Shown: one piece after another, positions 40,113 to 58,127 of the stretch
Position numbering within the stretch: the stretch's first letter is position 1
How the letters are laid out: each line of letters begins with the position of its first letter
Origin: Incurvaria masculella
Lineage: Eukaryota; Arthropoda; Insecta; Lepidoptera; Incurvariidae
NCBI GenBank assembly: GCA_946894095.1
Contig: OX335665.1
Location: forward strand, 4,660,001 to 4,724,000
Length of the DNA stretch: 64,000 nt
Reading direction: 5' to 3'
Notes under the pieces: model-generated
Seen by the model: only the letters and a program-made list of their open reading frames with translations
Databases searched by the model: none
What the model was told of the DNA's origin: nothing
Position numbers and translations under genes: made by a program

Positions 40113-40458
40113 TACTAGTCCCAGTTGCCACCTAAATTGACGTTTACACAACTTCGAAGTTACGTAAAAACGTCAAACTCCACACAAGTTTTTACTAGGA
40201 TATTCTGGGGTTTTACTTCTTCAAGCTGTCAAAGTCAAACTCGCACTTCCGATTTGTATGAAAACGCGGAGTCGGCGTAAGCGGCAACATCGACGTATTT
40301 ACGGAAACGTTGAGGAAGCTGTCAAATCAAACTCGGACTCGCAAATGTTAGTTCGATTAACGCCCGCTACGTGTGGTCTTCAATTTCTGCATACATTTGA
40401 TAATGCCAGTCGATTGGTTTGCCGTAAACGCCAATTTAGGTGACAGCTCGGACTAGGG
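40113..40458 (+). mobile_element. MITE family M3
   Basis: Ends CTAGTCCCAGTTGCCACC and, inverted, GGTGACAGCTCGGACTAGG; internal 'cgtttacacaacttcgaagt' and 'gcgtaagcggcaacatcgac'. Copies at 60.4 kb (complete), 11.6 kb and 33.3 kb (partial). Confidence 0.7.
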
Positions 40459-40697
40459 TCTCAGATCCCAACAAAGGTCGATCTTTAAGGTCGAATCAGG
40501 GAAGGGGCCCCACCAAGGTACAAGTCATCCGCCGGTACCTGCACAGATGACCACTCCATCCCGCCCGCCTACACCCTGCTTATGCGTCTGTAGCTATTGC
40601 GACCCGCGACGACGGCGAACGCGCAATAGAACCCGCACAGCGCCCGGCACGCCGCCGCCGCCCCGCGCAGCACGTGCGCCTCGAGCCGGCGCCGCGA

Positions 40698-47214
<6,517 letters not shown>

Positions 47215-47232
<18 letters not shown>

Positions 47233-47334
47233 TTCCTCCCTTGTGTGTGCTCCGCGTGGATTGCCGATTCTAGTTGTGCCGCATCACACCGCCAGGTCAG
47301 GCATCCATTGAGTGCAGTTATGGCGTGAAATCAC
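47215..47334 (-). CDS. BTBD10-like exon 1 (5' UTR plus six codons)
   Basis: Acceptor CTATTGCAG above 47334 and donor AATCAG followed by GTATTG at 47215. ATG at 47232-47230 gives MSSPNQ and joins exon 2 in phase 0. Two earlier ATGs in the exon stop after three and four codons and would act as short upstream frames. That the exon has an acceptor means another, non-coding exon lies upstream. Confidence 0.75.
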
Positions 47335-47608
47335 CTGCAATAGAAAAATTGCTTTGTTGCATCTTCGAAAACCAATGCAAGCTCACTCACACCTAAAGCC
47401 ACAATCTAACTTCTTATTTGTTGTCTTTTCTATCAAATGATTACACAGGAAAGAGAAGGAATTCCTAAGTCCCTTTTGCATGACATTAGCATGACAGAAA
47501 GAGATCTCAAATTTGTCTCTATTTCGGGTGTATGAATTTCAGAAGAAACGACAGTGCAATCTTTGCAGTCAAGGTCCGTAACACAGGTATAGCGTTAAAT
47601 AAATATAT

Positions 47609-47862
47609 GTAGGTATAATCTTAAATACTGTGTTAGTATGAGGCATTGATTACGAGAAGAGGGACTGTAGGAGAATTCCAAATTATGGATATACAACAGG
47701 TAGCGAAATTGGTTGGACGCAATACCCACGAATGGTATGTTTTGCTGGTTCGCCTCCAGCCTTGCAGAATATTTGTAAAGTAGTTATTTTTACAGGGATC
47801 TTTCTTTAATTAACGTGCCTTGCTTCTCGGTCGATTATACATACATACATGTCACATTCTTG
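47609..47862 (-). mobile_element. Interspersed repeat R4
   Basis: Inverse copy with 'gaggcattgattacgagaag', 'gagaattccaaattatgga' and, at its end, CTTCTCGGTCGATTATACAT then CATGTCACATTC. Confidence 0.6.
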
Positions 47863-49870
47863 TGAAATTAAAATTAAAAGAAACATGTTGGTATTTTAAC
47901 CGTGAAATTATTTTTTATTGTCATATGCCGATTTGCAAGCATTCTGTTCTGCAGCTCAAATGTGCATATTGCAGAGAACACAGATAAGGATTGGGTCAAG
48001 GCCGGCTGTTTCCGCATCAGTTGGATGCAGACGCTCGAAAACGAAATGCGTTTCGAAACTTTCCTCAAACGGTATAATGCCACATATATCCTGATAACCA
48101 GAACAATTTCGCTACATTGAGGTGATACCACAATGCGGCAAAAGACATGGTTGTTGACTGACAATTCAGACGCATATATCTTTTTTTTATCGTTTCCTTG
48201 CCAACGACAGAAAATAGACACCATTTCATTGTTGACAAAACTAGGACTTCGCAAAGCCTTGCCAAATAAGGTTACTCAATATCACAAGGGTATTTTTTAA
48301 CTTAACCAGCAAATGGTAATATTTGACCTCTTTCCACGCTGGTTGGTAGGGTCAGATTTGAAGGTTTTGGTATAATTTGTAGACTTCGTCGTATAATCAC
48401 ATGGGAAGGTACACAAGAAAATTAGTCAGCGGGCTTTCCATGAAGCAGAACATTCTTACCCACGTAGACAAAGAGGTCCTCCTGTTTTGCAAGCAGTTGC
48501 ACCAATGTTGGCCCAACGTTTTTTTATATCACTGGAAATTGAGATGTTGGTTGGTTACACAGATTCGGTGTTGAATGGGATGGGATGCAATGTAATTTGC
48601 AACATGGGATGCGAATCAGATGCGAACGCAGTACAAAATTACTGAAAGTAATTCCACCACAGGATATTATACTGTGATTTGCATTTCTGACCAAAGAATA
48701 CAAATGTAATTATTATTCTATGCGCAAAACCATTGAACAGAGAAAATAAAATTTGTAGGAAAGAGACGGCTGTATAGCAAAAACTTTTGCCTTTAGATGC
48801 GGAAGACCCAACAAAAAATTAAGAGAAGGCACTGCGGGTAACTCATGAAATTCTCACCTATGAGTTTTTCGTGGCTGCCATTTCATGAGTACGAAATTTT
48901 GTGATACGCCGCTAAGCCACTGTGAGAATCTCATGAGTAGACCCCAGGAAAGCGAAAGTGAGAAGTTGTCATGTTCGGTGCTGTCAAACTCAATGCAGAA
49001 AGAAAATAAGCCTACTTTTTTTCTAAATAGAGTTTAACAGAAACGAATACGAGAACTTCTCGCTTTCGCTTTCATTATTAGACCCACTGGGTTTCTTTTT
49101 TGCTTTCGTCAAAGTGCATAGAGTTTGATAGAAGCGAACACGAGAACTTCAAGTGTTCGCTTCCCACAGGTTCTCATGGGATAATTTCTCATGTTTGCTG
49201 TACGCTCACCATTTTAAGGGCTGTCAGCGGTTGTAATTCAAGGCTGTTCTGCGCTCACGACTATATTCGTGCAATCACCAATTTTCGATTCGAGGACGCA
49301 ACATTAATTCTACTCTCTTTTATTTAACACCAGCACATAATTAAAATATCTGGCTTGCTTGAAGGTAATGTCAACTTCTCAAAAACACCTCATCATCATT
49401 CTCATTGTCACATAACGTTAATAAAAAATATTGTTCATTGTTGAACATTCAATACTCTTTGTGGTTGAAGACACTTCGCACACTGGATTGCGGTTATTTT
49501 GTGAGCACCTATAGCATGTTCACATGCGATCCGATTTGTCATCCTAAATATTTCAGTATTCGTTAAACAAAACAAGAAACGGCTGTATGGTAAAAAAACT
49601 GACATGTCAGCTCTCAAGCCTGTAGTGACAAAGTGTTATTACTCTGTTGTTATTTGTTAGTGGCTAAAATAGTTCATTTTTATGGCTAAATATCGAAATA
49701 TTGAATAAAAATAATGTTAGAGCGCTGTGGTCATTTTACTTGTGAAAGCTGGAGATCTAGAGCCTATTCTGGCCGAGCTTTAAAAATCTTTACCCGTTCG
49801 CCTTACCAGTTAGTCTTACCCTTCGATGCACAGCGCGCTCGAAAATGAATAAACTTCTTTGAAGGCAGTG
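47863..49870. other. Intergenic stretch, nothing firmly recognised
   Basis: Contains open frames on both strands around 47,874-48,260 without splice signals or known motifs. 48,830-49,210 has several short words in both orientations (CATGAGAA/TTCTCATG, GAACTTC, CGCTTTCG), perhaps an old element. The 5' UTR exon(s) of the Myb/SANT gene may lie at its end. Confidence 0.4.
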
Positions 49871-49984
49871 ATGAGGACGACGGGCACTCATATGTCGGTG
49901 CCGCAGCGGAGGCTGCTGCTGCAGCAAGTGCGCGCCGACCCCGATCTGATGCAGGGAAAGTTTCGCGCTAACTTCACCCACAAG
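49871..49984 (+). CDS. Myb/SANT gene exon 1
   Basis: ATG at 49871, with an acceptor-like TTTGAAG just upstream suggesting a 5' UTR intron. Ends CACAAG followed by GTTTGA. 38 codons carrying the first helix of the domain. Confidence 0.75.
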
Positions 49985-52259
49985 GTTTGAACTATTTTCT
50001 CATCCCCGTCGATGCGTGCCCCACAGTTGAAAGTTTTGGAGCGTTTTAGAGGCGAACAACAAAAAAAAAACAATACCTGCAGAAACCATTAAAACATCCA
50101 TTAGCGCGGCACAAGTATTTGCGGGAATCCAGAAAAGTAACCTTCAAGTAGCAAAGACTAAACCCCTTGTGGGTGCTACAGGCCTACAGGGGAGCGGTAA
50201 GGGGCTCAGTGGAATGTGCCCAAATATACAAATGTAAAATAGGTTTGTACCCTTACAACTCACATTTGTGATGTTTTTTTCATTATTATTATTCATTATT
50301 TTTGCTTTATTGAGGGAAGCTACCTCACCTAGCGTTAAACTTGTGCATGGGTGGGTTAAGGCAAGAGTAGGTCAATCTAGTGCTAGGCCCCTGGGGCCGT
50401 GAGTCTAGGCAGTGGCTTGCGAGCATGGAAGGACTCATTCACATTGCGGCAGCGTAGCCACGAGTTAGTGAAAAACGTCTAACTGCATTTAGTTCACTCT
50501 GAATATTGTTCGTAAACACCTTTTTTGGAAGAATACATATTTTATTAACATCCACCATATTTCCCCAGAAAAGAATACAAATGTGTTTGTTTGTTGCACT
50601 AAAGAGCGTCCTGTGAAGTTCTTACATATTCCTATGTGTCATTGGACCTTTAGATAATCGGCAGAAAGCGAATTCGTAAGGAAACTCACTTGCCAGTGTT
50701 GCCGCCATTGTATGTAAAAGTGGCTAAGCTGCCCACAAACGAGTTTCAGTTGCCAATCCCGTCCTTCCATGCTCGCTGACGCAGGCGACGCGGACCACCG
50801 CCAGTCGCCCGCTTCATCCACGCCGCGCGCTGCAGCCCTGTCCCGCATTCAAATTGTCAATTTCTCACAAATGTGTGCATCAAAGTTGGCAACCCTGGAT
50901 AAAACCCACTGAATGATTGAGACCACGGAAGAGAAAGGAGGGAGAAGTTTTTTTTTTTATGTGACCTGACATGGATGGCTAATACCACACAACTACCGTT
51001 ATGATATTAGCCCAATACACCACATTCCCGAAGGAATAAGGCGCCATGCCAGGACCTTCCCTTTATGAGCACGGCTACATTGAACTGGATGGAAAACATG
51101 GACAATTTTTTTATTGTCGCTTCGACCATCTTTTCATCCGATGCGATAGTAACATCACGGGCGGGCTTAAAACCTAGTAGGGGGAGAGGATGGATGGAGG
51201 ATTTTACATGGATTCCGAACCATGGAGCAGCTCGCATTCGTGACGAAATGCACTTATCGAACTCTGAAAGAGAAAGACAGTGGTGCAAGTTGGTATTGAA
51301 CCCGGGCCTCTGGTACGCTAGGCCAGTCCCCGCGCCACTAGGCTACGAGCCGCTCAAAGTGGCAATCGGTCCATATTGCATCTTCGCTATATGGTCAAAA
51401 TGGCCCGTATAATTGTATCGGAATCCGGGGGCGCGTCGTATACCACATAGTCAAAGTTGCGTTCGTCAAGTCGTTTCCCAACCACACAAACCTTCCAATA
51501 CGTCTGCGACTATGTTTACATATGGCACGTACGTTTAAGTTGGATTGGTAGTATTTGTAAATTGGAGACAGCAGGTCCCACAATAGGCGCGCTGGATGCC
51601 ATACCTTTTTATATATGGTTGCTAAAATTAGTGGACCATGTTTCTCTGTATGATCCTTTAGTTGTTAATTATACGAACATAAATCCTAATGAACAAACGG
51701 ATTGATTGAATTGACCAAGATATAATGGTGTAAATAATGAAGTTGACATCATGTATGATTTCTTTACTTATAGGACGCCGAAACACGCTGGCGCAAGATA
51801 TCCGAGCAACTGAACGAACTCGAAGGAGCAACAAAACATTGGAAGCAGTGGCGAAAAGCGTGGGCCGACTATAGGAACAGACTTAAAGTCTACCGTGACA
51901 ACCGAGACAAAAAGAATACCAGGAACGGAAGAAGTCTCACCGATGACGACATCAAGCCCGAATCAAATAAAACACCCAGAATCGAAACCATCGATGTTAA
52001 AAAAGATCTCAACGAGGAAGAATTCGAAACAGAATCGGACAATTCTTACAGACCGCCCTCTCCGCAACAGCGACTGTTGCGGAGTAAAAGGAAAAACGTT
52101 GCCAGCGAAGAGGCAGATTTGGCAGAAAACAGGATGAAGTATCTTTTGGAACGGGAGTTAGATATAAAGAGTTCTTATTATGAGAGGAAGCTCATTTTGA
52201 TGGAGAGGCAAGTGTTGGCATTAGAAAGGATTGCGAAAGCTGCTGATCCTACAGCGTAA
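49871..52259 (+). CDS. Myb/SANT-like (zeste-type) DNA-binding protein, two exons
   Basis: Exons 49871-49984 and 51774-52259 join in phase 0 to 199 codons and TAA. The N-terminal 80 residues (MSVPQRRLLLQQVRADPDLM, then DAETRWRKISEQLNE, then KQWRKAWADYRNRLKVYRDN) form a three-helix Myb/SANT-like domain with conserved tryptophans, as in the zeste-type regulatory proteins that are numerous in Lepidoptera. A polar, acidic linker with PPSPQQRLL follows, then a long amphipathic C-terminal helix (LAENRMKYLLERELDIKSSY through ALERIAKAAD) that probably dimerises. Starts at M1 (MRTTGTH) or M8; M8 aligns better with the domain. Such domains are shared with Harbinger-type transposon partner proteins, so domestication is possible. 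Confidence 0.8.
50690..50870 (-). other. Candidate non-coding first exon/CpG-rich promoter of the BTB gene
   Basis: On the minus strand a CG-rich segment (about 50,870 to 50,690, containing GCGCGCGGCG and GGGCGACTGGCG) ends at a strong donor, CTGGCAA followed by GTGAGT. The BTB gene needs an upstream non-coding exon on this strand. Link is inference. Confidence 0.35.
50949..51354 (-). mobile_element. SINE-A, full-length with tRNA-like head
   Basis: Best reference copy: head GCGGCTCGTAGCCTAGTGGC with B-box-like GGGTTCAATACC, complete body and a terminal A-run (T-run at 50,949 on the plus strand). Lies in the Myb/SANT gene intron. Confidence 0.85.
51774..52259 (+). CDS. Myb/SANT gene exon 2
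   Basis: Acceptor ACTTATAG, phase 0, 161 codons and TAA. Carries the rest of the DNA-binding domain, the charged linker and the C-terminal coiled coil. Confidence 0.82.
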   Translation, partial: DAETRWRKISEQLNELEGATKHWKQWRKAWADYRNRLKVYRDNRDKKNTRNGRSLTDDDIKPESNKTPRIETIDVKKDLNEEEFETESDNSYRPPSPQQRLLRSKRKNVASEEADLAENRMKYLLERELDIKSSYYERKLILMERQVLALERIAKAADPTA

Positions 52260-53451
52260 CTACCAGCGCAACGGATAGCCGGTACTGAGTGACAATCATT
52301 CCGAGGGTTTTTGAATGGCCGAGTGGGTTGTGTCAGTGGCCAGGAAGACATTGCTTTAAGAATGAGTGGAAAGTAGTTAATATTGAATTTATTCTCAATG
52401 CCCTGCATATGATTGCGAACACATATGAATTCTTGTGTTACCAGAGGAAGGTAATAGATAAAAATGGGTAAAAAAATATTACTATACCTTCAATATTTTA
52501 TCACAAACTTTCTGATCACCTTACAACGCAGTGACTTTTTGAGGGAAACAAAAACATTTCCTGGACACTCGTATTAGCTGCACTGTGAACTACAATTTTG
52601 TAGTTAAATTTGGCAATTAAATTTGATGGGAATACCAGTATTTTATTTATTTAAAAAAAAATGCATTTCAATGTAACTAAACTGGAGCGGCAATGTTTCA
52701 AAGCTCGTCTCTCATTCAAGAGATTGAATCCCTCCTTGTGCACAACACTACGTGGAGATCTCTCCGTTGCATTGACAAAGTCTTATGAATTTATCGCTCA
52801 TAATTCCAGCCCATAAAACCATTAATATTTTGGTGGCCGCAGAGACCAGCCCACGACATAGATTTTTTTCCACACGTGTAAATTCTATTCACGTCGGGTT
52901 TTATAGAACAAGTCCTCTTATGTAATTAGACATGCCTTCCTTGTTTTGCAATCTTTAGAAATAGTATATCCATTTCATTCAGAATCTCTGCTTTCAAATG
53001 CACATTATCATGAAATATGTAACAGTCAAATACATTGTATGAAAGATGAACAGATGATAAGATATATAAGATAGTTACTGTGAAGTGTTTAATTGGCTAT
53101 CTACCATGGGGCATCTGTATCATCCTATTCTGGAACATCTGTTATCATTTTTGCACACAAACAATAGGTAGTGTGATACATGATCAACAATTGAGAAAAC
53201 AATTGCGTAGTACATGTGCAAAAAGGTGGGAAACAACCCGCACAACCTCCTGCTGGAGCAATCCACAAAGCACTAGAGCTGGTGCCGTTTCGCAAATGTT
53301 CAGAATATGAAATAAAAATGCCGGCTTGTACATACATATGTGTATATTTATAATTTATTTTAACTAGGTCCATAAACATATTCAAGTCAAAAAGTTGCAA
53401 ACGTACAGAACTAACTGCCACGCCTGCTGGTAGGTTAGCAGGTAAAAGGAG
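52260..53451. other. Intergenic stretch and probable 3' UTR
   Basis: No gene or repeat recognised. The first part is presumably the 3' UTR of the Myb/SANT gene. Confidence 0.4.
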
Positions 53452-54092
53452 TAGGGGAGCATTCACAAACCATGTGACGGATTTTAGAGCATGCCCCCCC
53501 TCCCCTGCCACCATCGTGACCGGTGGTGACCAAACGGCTGACCACCCCTAGCAAAGTTACGTGACGTTCATAAAATCGCATTTTACACAACATTTTGAAA
53601 TAGCTGCTATTTCTGATCAATGCGAACTATATGCTGGGGGTCCATTCAGAGCAAGAGTGAGTTCGAGTTCGGGAGTGAGTCAACCTAAAAAAAGCTGGGA
53701 AATATATTATTATTCAAATAACGGAACCGTTATTTATACTTCCAACGTATTTACGGGTCAAACCAGATTTTTACCTAACTGTAATGATGTTCTAGAAGTG
53801 TGGAAACATTAACTATTCAAAAAAGTGAGTTGATATTTAGTTGTGAATTCGAACTCACTCTTACTCTGAATAGACCCCCTGCTTACATTTGGTTGTCGAA
53901 AAAGTCAAAATGATGCGGATATTATCAGTCATTTGTTTAATTGCATCAAGTTTAACCCTGCACGATTCGACTTGGCTTTGGTGTTTCGTCACGTGACTCG
54001 GGCTGGAACCCCCCACCCCCTCGTGACCAGACTTGACCGAGCTTGACCCCTCCCCCCCCTAAATCCGTCACGTGGTTTGTGAATGCTCCCTA
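53452..54092. mobile_element. TA-flanked element with about 35-bp inverted ends
   Basis: Left end TAGGGGAGCATTCACAAACC and right end, inverted, GGTTTGTGAATGCTCCCTA; the repeats extend through GTGACGGATTTTAG / CTAAATCCGTCACG. TA at both sides fits Tc1/mariner-like insertion. CCCCCC-rich blocks lie just inside both ends. The 83-codon open frame inside is not a transposase. Confidence 0.75.
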
Positions 54093-54489
54093 GGCGTTTC
54101 TATGAATGGAAACACATCTTGTATTATTTTCGTGTATTCAACCACTGGAAATTAATAAAAATTGACCAGGAGCATTGTTGACAACTGCCGGGAGCGTCAG
54201 ATCTGTGTTCACTGCTTGGGCATCATGGCTTGTACACGGAGGCTATTCCTACCTCATGAGAATAACAATTACAGCCCACCGGTAATCCAGTGCAACAAGA
54301 TTATTGCATTAAAACTTGTGATTGTATTGTATATCATTCATTCCATGGGACTCATAAGGAACACTTGGAGTCATCAAAATCCATTTCATTGCAAGAGGCT
54401 AACATTCAAGTTAAAAACTCACTATTACTACACACAGTTATAATTTAACACATAATATTACCTAATGCAGTATTGAAATCTAACTTTTA
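54093..54489. other. Intergenic stretch, nothing recognised
   Basis: Open frame at 54162-54443 lacks any motif; no repeat seen. Confidence 0.4.
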
Positions 54490-54755
54490 TTCAGTTAGTC
54501 AGTCAGTCAGTCAGCGTGTTTGGGTCCACTGCTGGACATACGCCTCTCCAATTTTCCTCAAGTCCTCCCGGCCTTCAGCGGTACGGAACCACTGCTTTCC
54601 GCCGACGCACTTGATGTCCGCGTCCCACCTGGTGGTCTTCCCACACTCCGTTTTCCTGTCCACGGCCGCCAGTGTAGGACACGGTTACTCCAACGGTCGT
54701 CGTCTCTTAGGCTGACATGACCAGCACACTGCCACTTGAGCTTAGCCATGCTTTA
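54490..54755 (-). mobile_element. RTE-type LINE 3' end
   Basis: Minus strand reads MAKLKWQCAGHVSLRDDDRW, RVLHWRPWTGKRSVGRP, then after a frameshift TTRWDADIKCVGGKQWFRTA and LRKIGEAYVQQWTQTR. This is the C-terminal signature of RTE-like LINE polyproteins. Ends in a (CAGT)n tail at about 54,495. It abuts the 3' end of the zinc-finger gene. Confidence 0.8.
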
Positions 54756-54761
54756 GCCACT

Positions 54762-54767
54762 TTTATT
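54762..54767 (-). terminator. Candidate poly(A) signal for ZAD-C2H2 gene 1
   Basis: AATAAA on the minus strand about 50 bases after the TGA of the gene at 54819. Position is suitable; not otherwise supported. Confidence 0.4.
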
Positions 54768-54818
54768 AATATAACTAAAACAAAGCAATTGATTAACTGT
54801 AACGAAACATCTAATATT

Positions 54819-56405
54819 TCAATCTTCCGCATCTTTCTTTGCTTTTAATTTGGCCATATTTGTGCCGTGAATCCTTTTCATATGCTTATTGTAGTTTGGC
54901 CAACCCGTGAAGTCTCTGGGGCATATTGTGCAAGAATAAGGCTTTACAGCTGCATGGATATTTTTGTGTTGATAGAGACAGGACTTATATCTAAAGGACT
55001 TCCCGCATATTGGACAAGTATGCTGCATAGGCCCTCCGTGACTTAATCGGTGGCTTCGGACCTGGTAGGGCAACCTGAATGTCTTGTTACAAATATCACA
55101 TGAATAGGGTTTATAGCCGACATGAACATTGACGTGCGCTTTTAGATTACCTATTGACTTACAAGTCTTTCCACAAATCTGGCAGATAAATTGGCTCGTG
55201 GTGTTGTGAACGGAAGACTCATGGTTGTCGCGGTAACTTTTATGTTTGAAAGTCTTACTGCACATTTTACACTGATAGCTATTAGGGTAATGATCTTTCA
55301 TGTGTGAAGCTATCAGGCTTTTCATGGAATAGGTTTTGCTACAGTGATGGCATGTGTATATTCTGTCTTTCTTTTTCAAGATGACATTGGTGTAGGAGTC
55401 TTTATGACATTTTAAATCAACAGCAAAATCAAATGTGACACCGCATTTCACGCATTTGTGTTTTTTGTTTTCGCAGTCGTGCTCCGCTCGTTTGTGTTTA
55501 GTGACTTTAGATTGAGAATCAAAACTTAGGTCACAAAACTCGCAACTTTGCTTCAGTAGGTCGCAATGAAGTATCATGTGCTTTAGAAAATGTTTGAATT
55601 TGTATATTTTTTTGGGGCAAATTGTGCATTTGAAAACGACACATTTGTCGTGAGCTTCGATAGAATGGTTTCTGAGGTCGTGAACTGTTTTATACACTTG
55701 GTTACAACGGTAACAGCACCAAAAGTCGCTCCAGTGAAGTGGTGTTTGTATTAATTTTAAAGTCATGGTCTGAGGGAGAGCAAGTTTTTTTGGAAGCTCA
55801 TCACATTCAAGGGATTCTTCAAGCATCTCATGAAAATTTTGTTGAGAACTTTCTGATAATACAGTGTGATTCGAAGATTCAAAATCATTATTGATATGAG
55901 GAAATACATCGGTAGTAGGACAAAATGGGTTGACCGGTGATCTTACTTTTGCATCCAAGTTATTTTCGAACTTTATTTCAATTTCTTCAACGAATTGGGA
56001 GATTCGATCAGGTAGCACAAGTTCTTCTTTCACTTCTTCTTTGACTTTCACGTCGGAATTATCTTTTAAGTGCTTGCTCGTTTTACTCCCAAGCCGTGCA
56101 CCGACTTCAATGGCATTTTCCGTCGATTTTTCTCTTTTTATCGTCTGATTTGAAGCGAAGATATTCTCCAAGATAGTCTGGGCGTTTTCCACTTTCCCGA
56201 CGAAGGTGGCCGATGCCTTGACGCGGCGAACACAAGGCTTGCAGACAGTCTGAGGCAAGGCGTCCCCGCGGCAGATGCTCGGGTGGATGCGTCGCACGGC
56301 TGCGAGCAGCACGCAAGACTCACGGCGAACTGAGCCAAAACTGCGGAGATTTTGGCTTGGGGTGATGGATGCACAAAGGCGGCAGAAGGAACTTGCAATT
56401 TCCAT
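54819..56405 (-). CDS. ZAD-C2H2 zinc-finger protein 1
   Basis: Single-exon frame of 528 codons from M at 56405. An in-frame ATG eight codons upstream (56429) exists, but the paralogue at 63947 starts at the equivalent of the inner Met (MDTARSFCRLC against MEIASSFCRLC), so I use the inner one. N-terminal ZAD (FCRLCASITPSQN to TVCKPCVRRVKASATF) with its two CxxC pairs, an insect-type dimerisation module. An acidic linker follows, then ten C2H2 fingers; the fourth (HKCVKCGVTFDFAVDLKCHK) lacks a standard second His. The fingers from YTCHHC onward are regularly spaced. Probable sequence-specific nuclear DNA-binding factor; target unknown. Confidence 0.9.
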   Translation of the reverse strand: MEIASSFCRLCASITPSQNLRSFGSVRRESCVLLAAVRRIHPSICRGDALPQTVCKPCVRRVKASATFVGKVENAQTILENIFASNQTIKREKSTENAIEVGARLGSKTSKHLKDNSDVKVKEEVKEELVLPDRISQFVEEIEIKFENNLDAKVRSPVNPFCPTTDVFPHINNDFESSNHTVLSESSQQNFHEMLEESLECDELPKKLALPQTMTLKLIQTPLHWSDFWCCYRCNQVYKTVHDLRNHSIEAHDKCVVFKCTICPKKIYKFKHFLKHMILHCDLLKQSCEFCDLSFDSQSKVTKHKRAEHDCENKKHKCVKCGVTFDFAVDLKCHKDSYTNVILKKKDRIYTCHHCSKTYSMKSLIASHMKDHYPNSYQCKMCSKTFKHKSYRDNHESSVHNTTSQFICQICGKTCKSIGNLKAHVNVHVGYKPYSCDICNKTFRLPYQVRSHRLSHGGPMQHTCPICGKSFRYKSCLYQHKNIHAAVKPYSCTICPRDFTGWPNYNKHMKRIHGTNMAKLKAKKDAED

Positions 56406-57575
56406 CTTCTCGTGTTGACAAATCATCAAAATCGAATTATATCAAATTCTGTCACCATCGATTACCACCTAAAAGAGATCTTTGGCAGGCAGAAGTAACA
56501 AACGACCTCATCCGTTCCTGTTTCACGAATAGGTTTATTATATTGTACAGAACAGTTTGTTAGGAGCGCAGCAGATATCCAAAGAGTATGTAAATGCATC
56601 GACAAAGTCAAAGAATATATTGCTTATATATAAGACAAGCACAGATTAGAGACTTTACTGAAGAATGACAGACGCAATGTTGCCCGACGTCGAAATGGAA
56701 AGTGCGAAGTGTGTGCAAAACGCAGTAAAAAGAGGAATTCTCATTTTAGGTGTTTTGAGACCGAGTTCCTTCCGTGTCGAAAAAGTTCGACTGGAAGTTG
56801 CCTATCCACCCAGCTAGTTGCTAGTCTATGAAACCTTTTGACTAACAAATATTAGGTATGAGATGTATGTATATATGTATGTATGAGATATAAAAATAAT
56901 AACTTATGCACTTTCAGAATGGAAAATGCATACATACAGCAAAATGCCTAGCCAAGGGATATTCTTTGCCAAGTGATATTGGCATATCGGCCATTAGCAG
57001 TAGAATCACAGAGCATAGTGGAATTCAAAGAGTTCGGAAAAGGAGCTGTTTTCTACGGTAGAATTGTACAGGCCGATGGTACAGGCATATTTAGGCATTT
57101 GCTACCACTCATCCGATTTCAATGCTCATTGTACCGACGCATGGCTTGATATTTCCTGCAACTTTAGGAATACCTACTTAGGATCACGCTAATTTGCCAG
57201 AGGTGCGACCAGTGGGATATAATGCTTATTATTTCAGAACAAATTACTTGAATTAGATGCGGTTTGCACCTACGTATAGCCTAATTCTACTCAAAACGAA
57301 GGCTCAAAAGCCAACAAATATAGTAGCCTCAAGGTTACAAATATAAAGTTTAATTACCAGAGGGGTGATTATTAATTTCTTATAACTTGCAAACCACTCA
57401 CCCAATTTATATGCGCATTTTATGGCGTTACGGGGTGGTAAGAGAGGTTGGTTGTATTTCCCATATTTCCTAAAAATATTCATCCAAATGTTCACACACA
57501 AATTCAATTCAATCAAACTGGAAAAGGTGCAATGATCCCACTCCAACTCTCCAAATTGCGTCTCACTTAAAATCC
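56406..57575. other. Intergenic stretch with a possible piggyBac-type remnant
   Basis: About 56,664-56,790 reads NDRRNVARRRNGKCEVCAKR then SKKRNSHFRCFE on the plus strand. This resembles the Cys-rich tail of piggyBac-like transposases, without the rest of the gene. Otherwise nothing recognised. Confidence 0.35.
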
Positions 57576-58125
57576 TTAAGGTGGCCCAACCCGGCGGCCT
57601 CAACTCATTTGCGGGCACGGTACAAAACCGTGCTGTTGCGCTCTGGGACCTTCTATGTTTCTAAGAATAAGACAGGCTCCGTGATGAGGAAGATGCAACC
57701 TGTCCACAAAAAAGACAATGTGCATAGTGTATGATTTGGTAAGATTTACGAAAATTTTAATTTCAATACGACTTATAGCTAAAAGTAAACCACGACCGCT
57801 GTAGTCAAAAATCTAACAAAAACCAAATAGATTCTAAATCTTGTATAAATAAGCTATGTCTGATGACTAATCTTTTTAAGATCTTCTTACTTTATCATTG
57901 CGTAATCCACCTCCAAAGTTATTGTATAAAACGCGCGAAAAATCTGAACTTTCGGACGTTATAACTTGGAAACCAAACACAATTTTACAATGCCAATGGT
58001 CATCAGACATCTAGTTCAATCAAATAAAGCTATTTTGAGCAAAATTTTGGATCTCTGACAAGAAATATAGGCGTGATCTTCTTTCCCCTTTTGTATGGGG
58101 AGATGAGCGGGTTGGGCCACCTTAA
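57576..58125 (+). mobile_element. TTAA-flanked MITE, family M1 (copy 3)
   Basis: Same orientation as the copy at 2460 and exactly 550 bp. TTAA at both ends, CCCGGCGGCCTCAACTCATT at the start. Confidence 0.88.
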
Positions 58126-58127
58126 TA

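Noticed and set aside
47874..48265. 126-codon minus-strand frame
   Set aside because: No motif, no splice context, and similar openness on the other strand; left unannotated as a gene.
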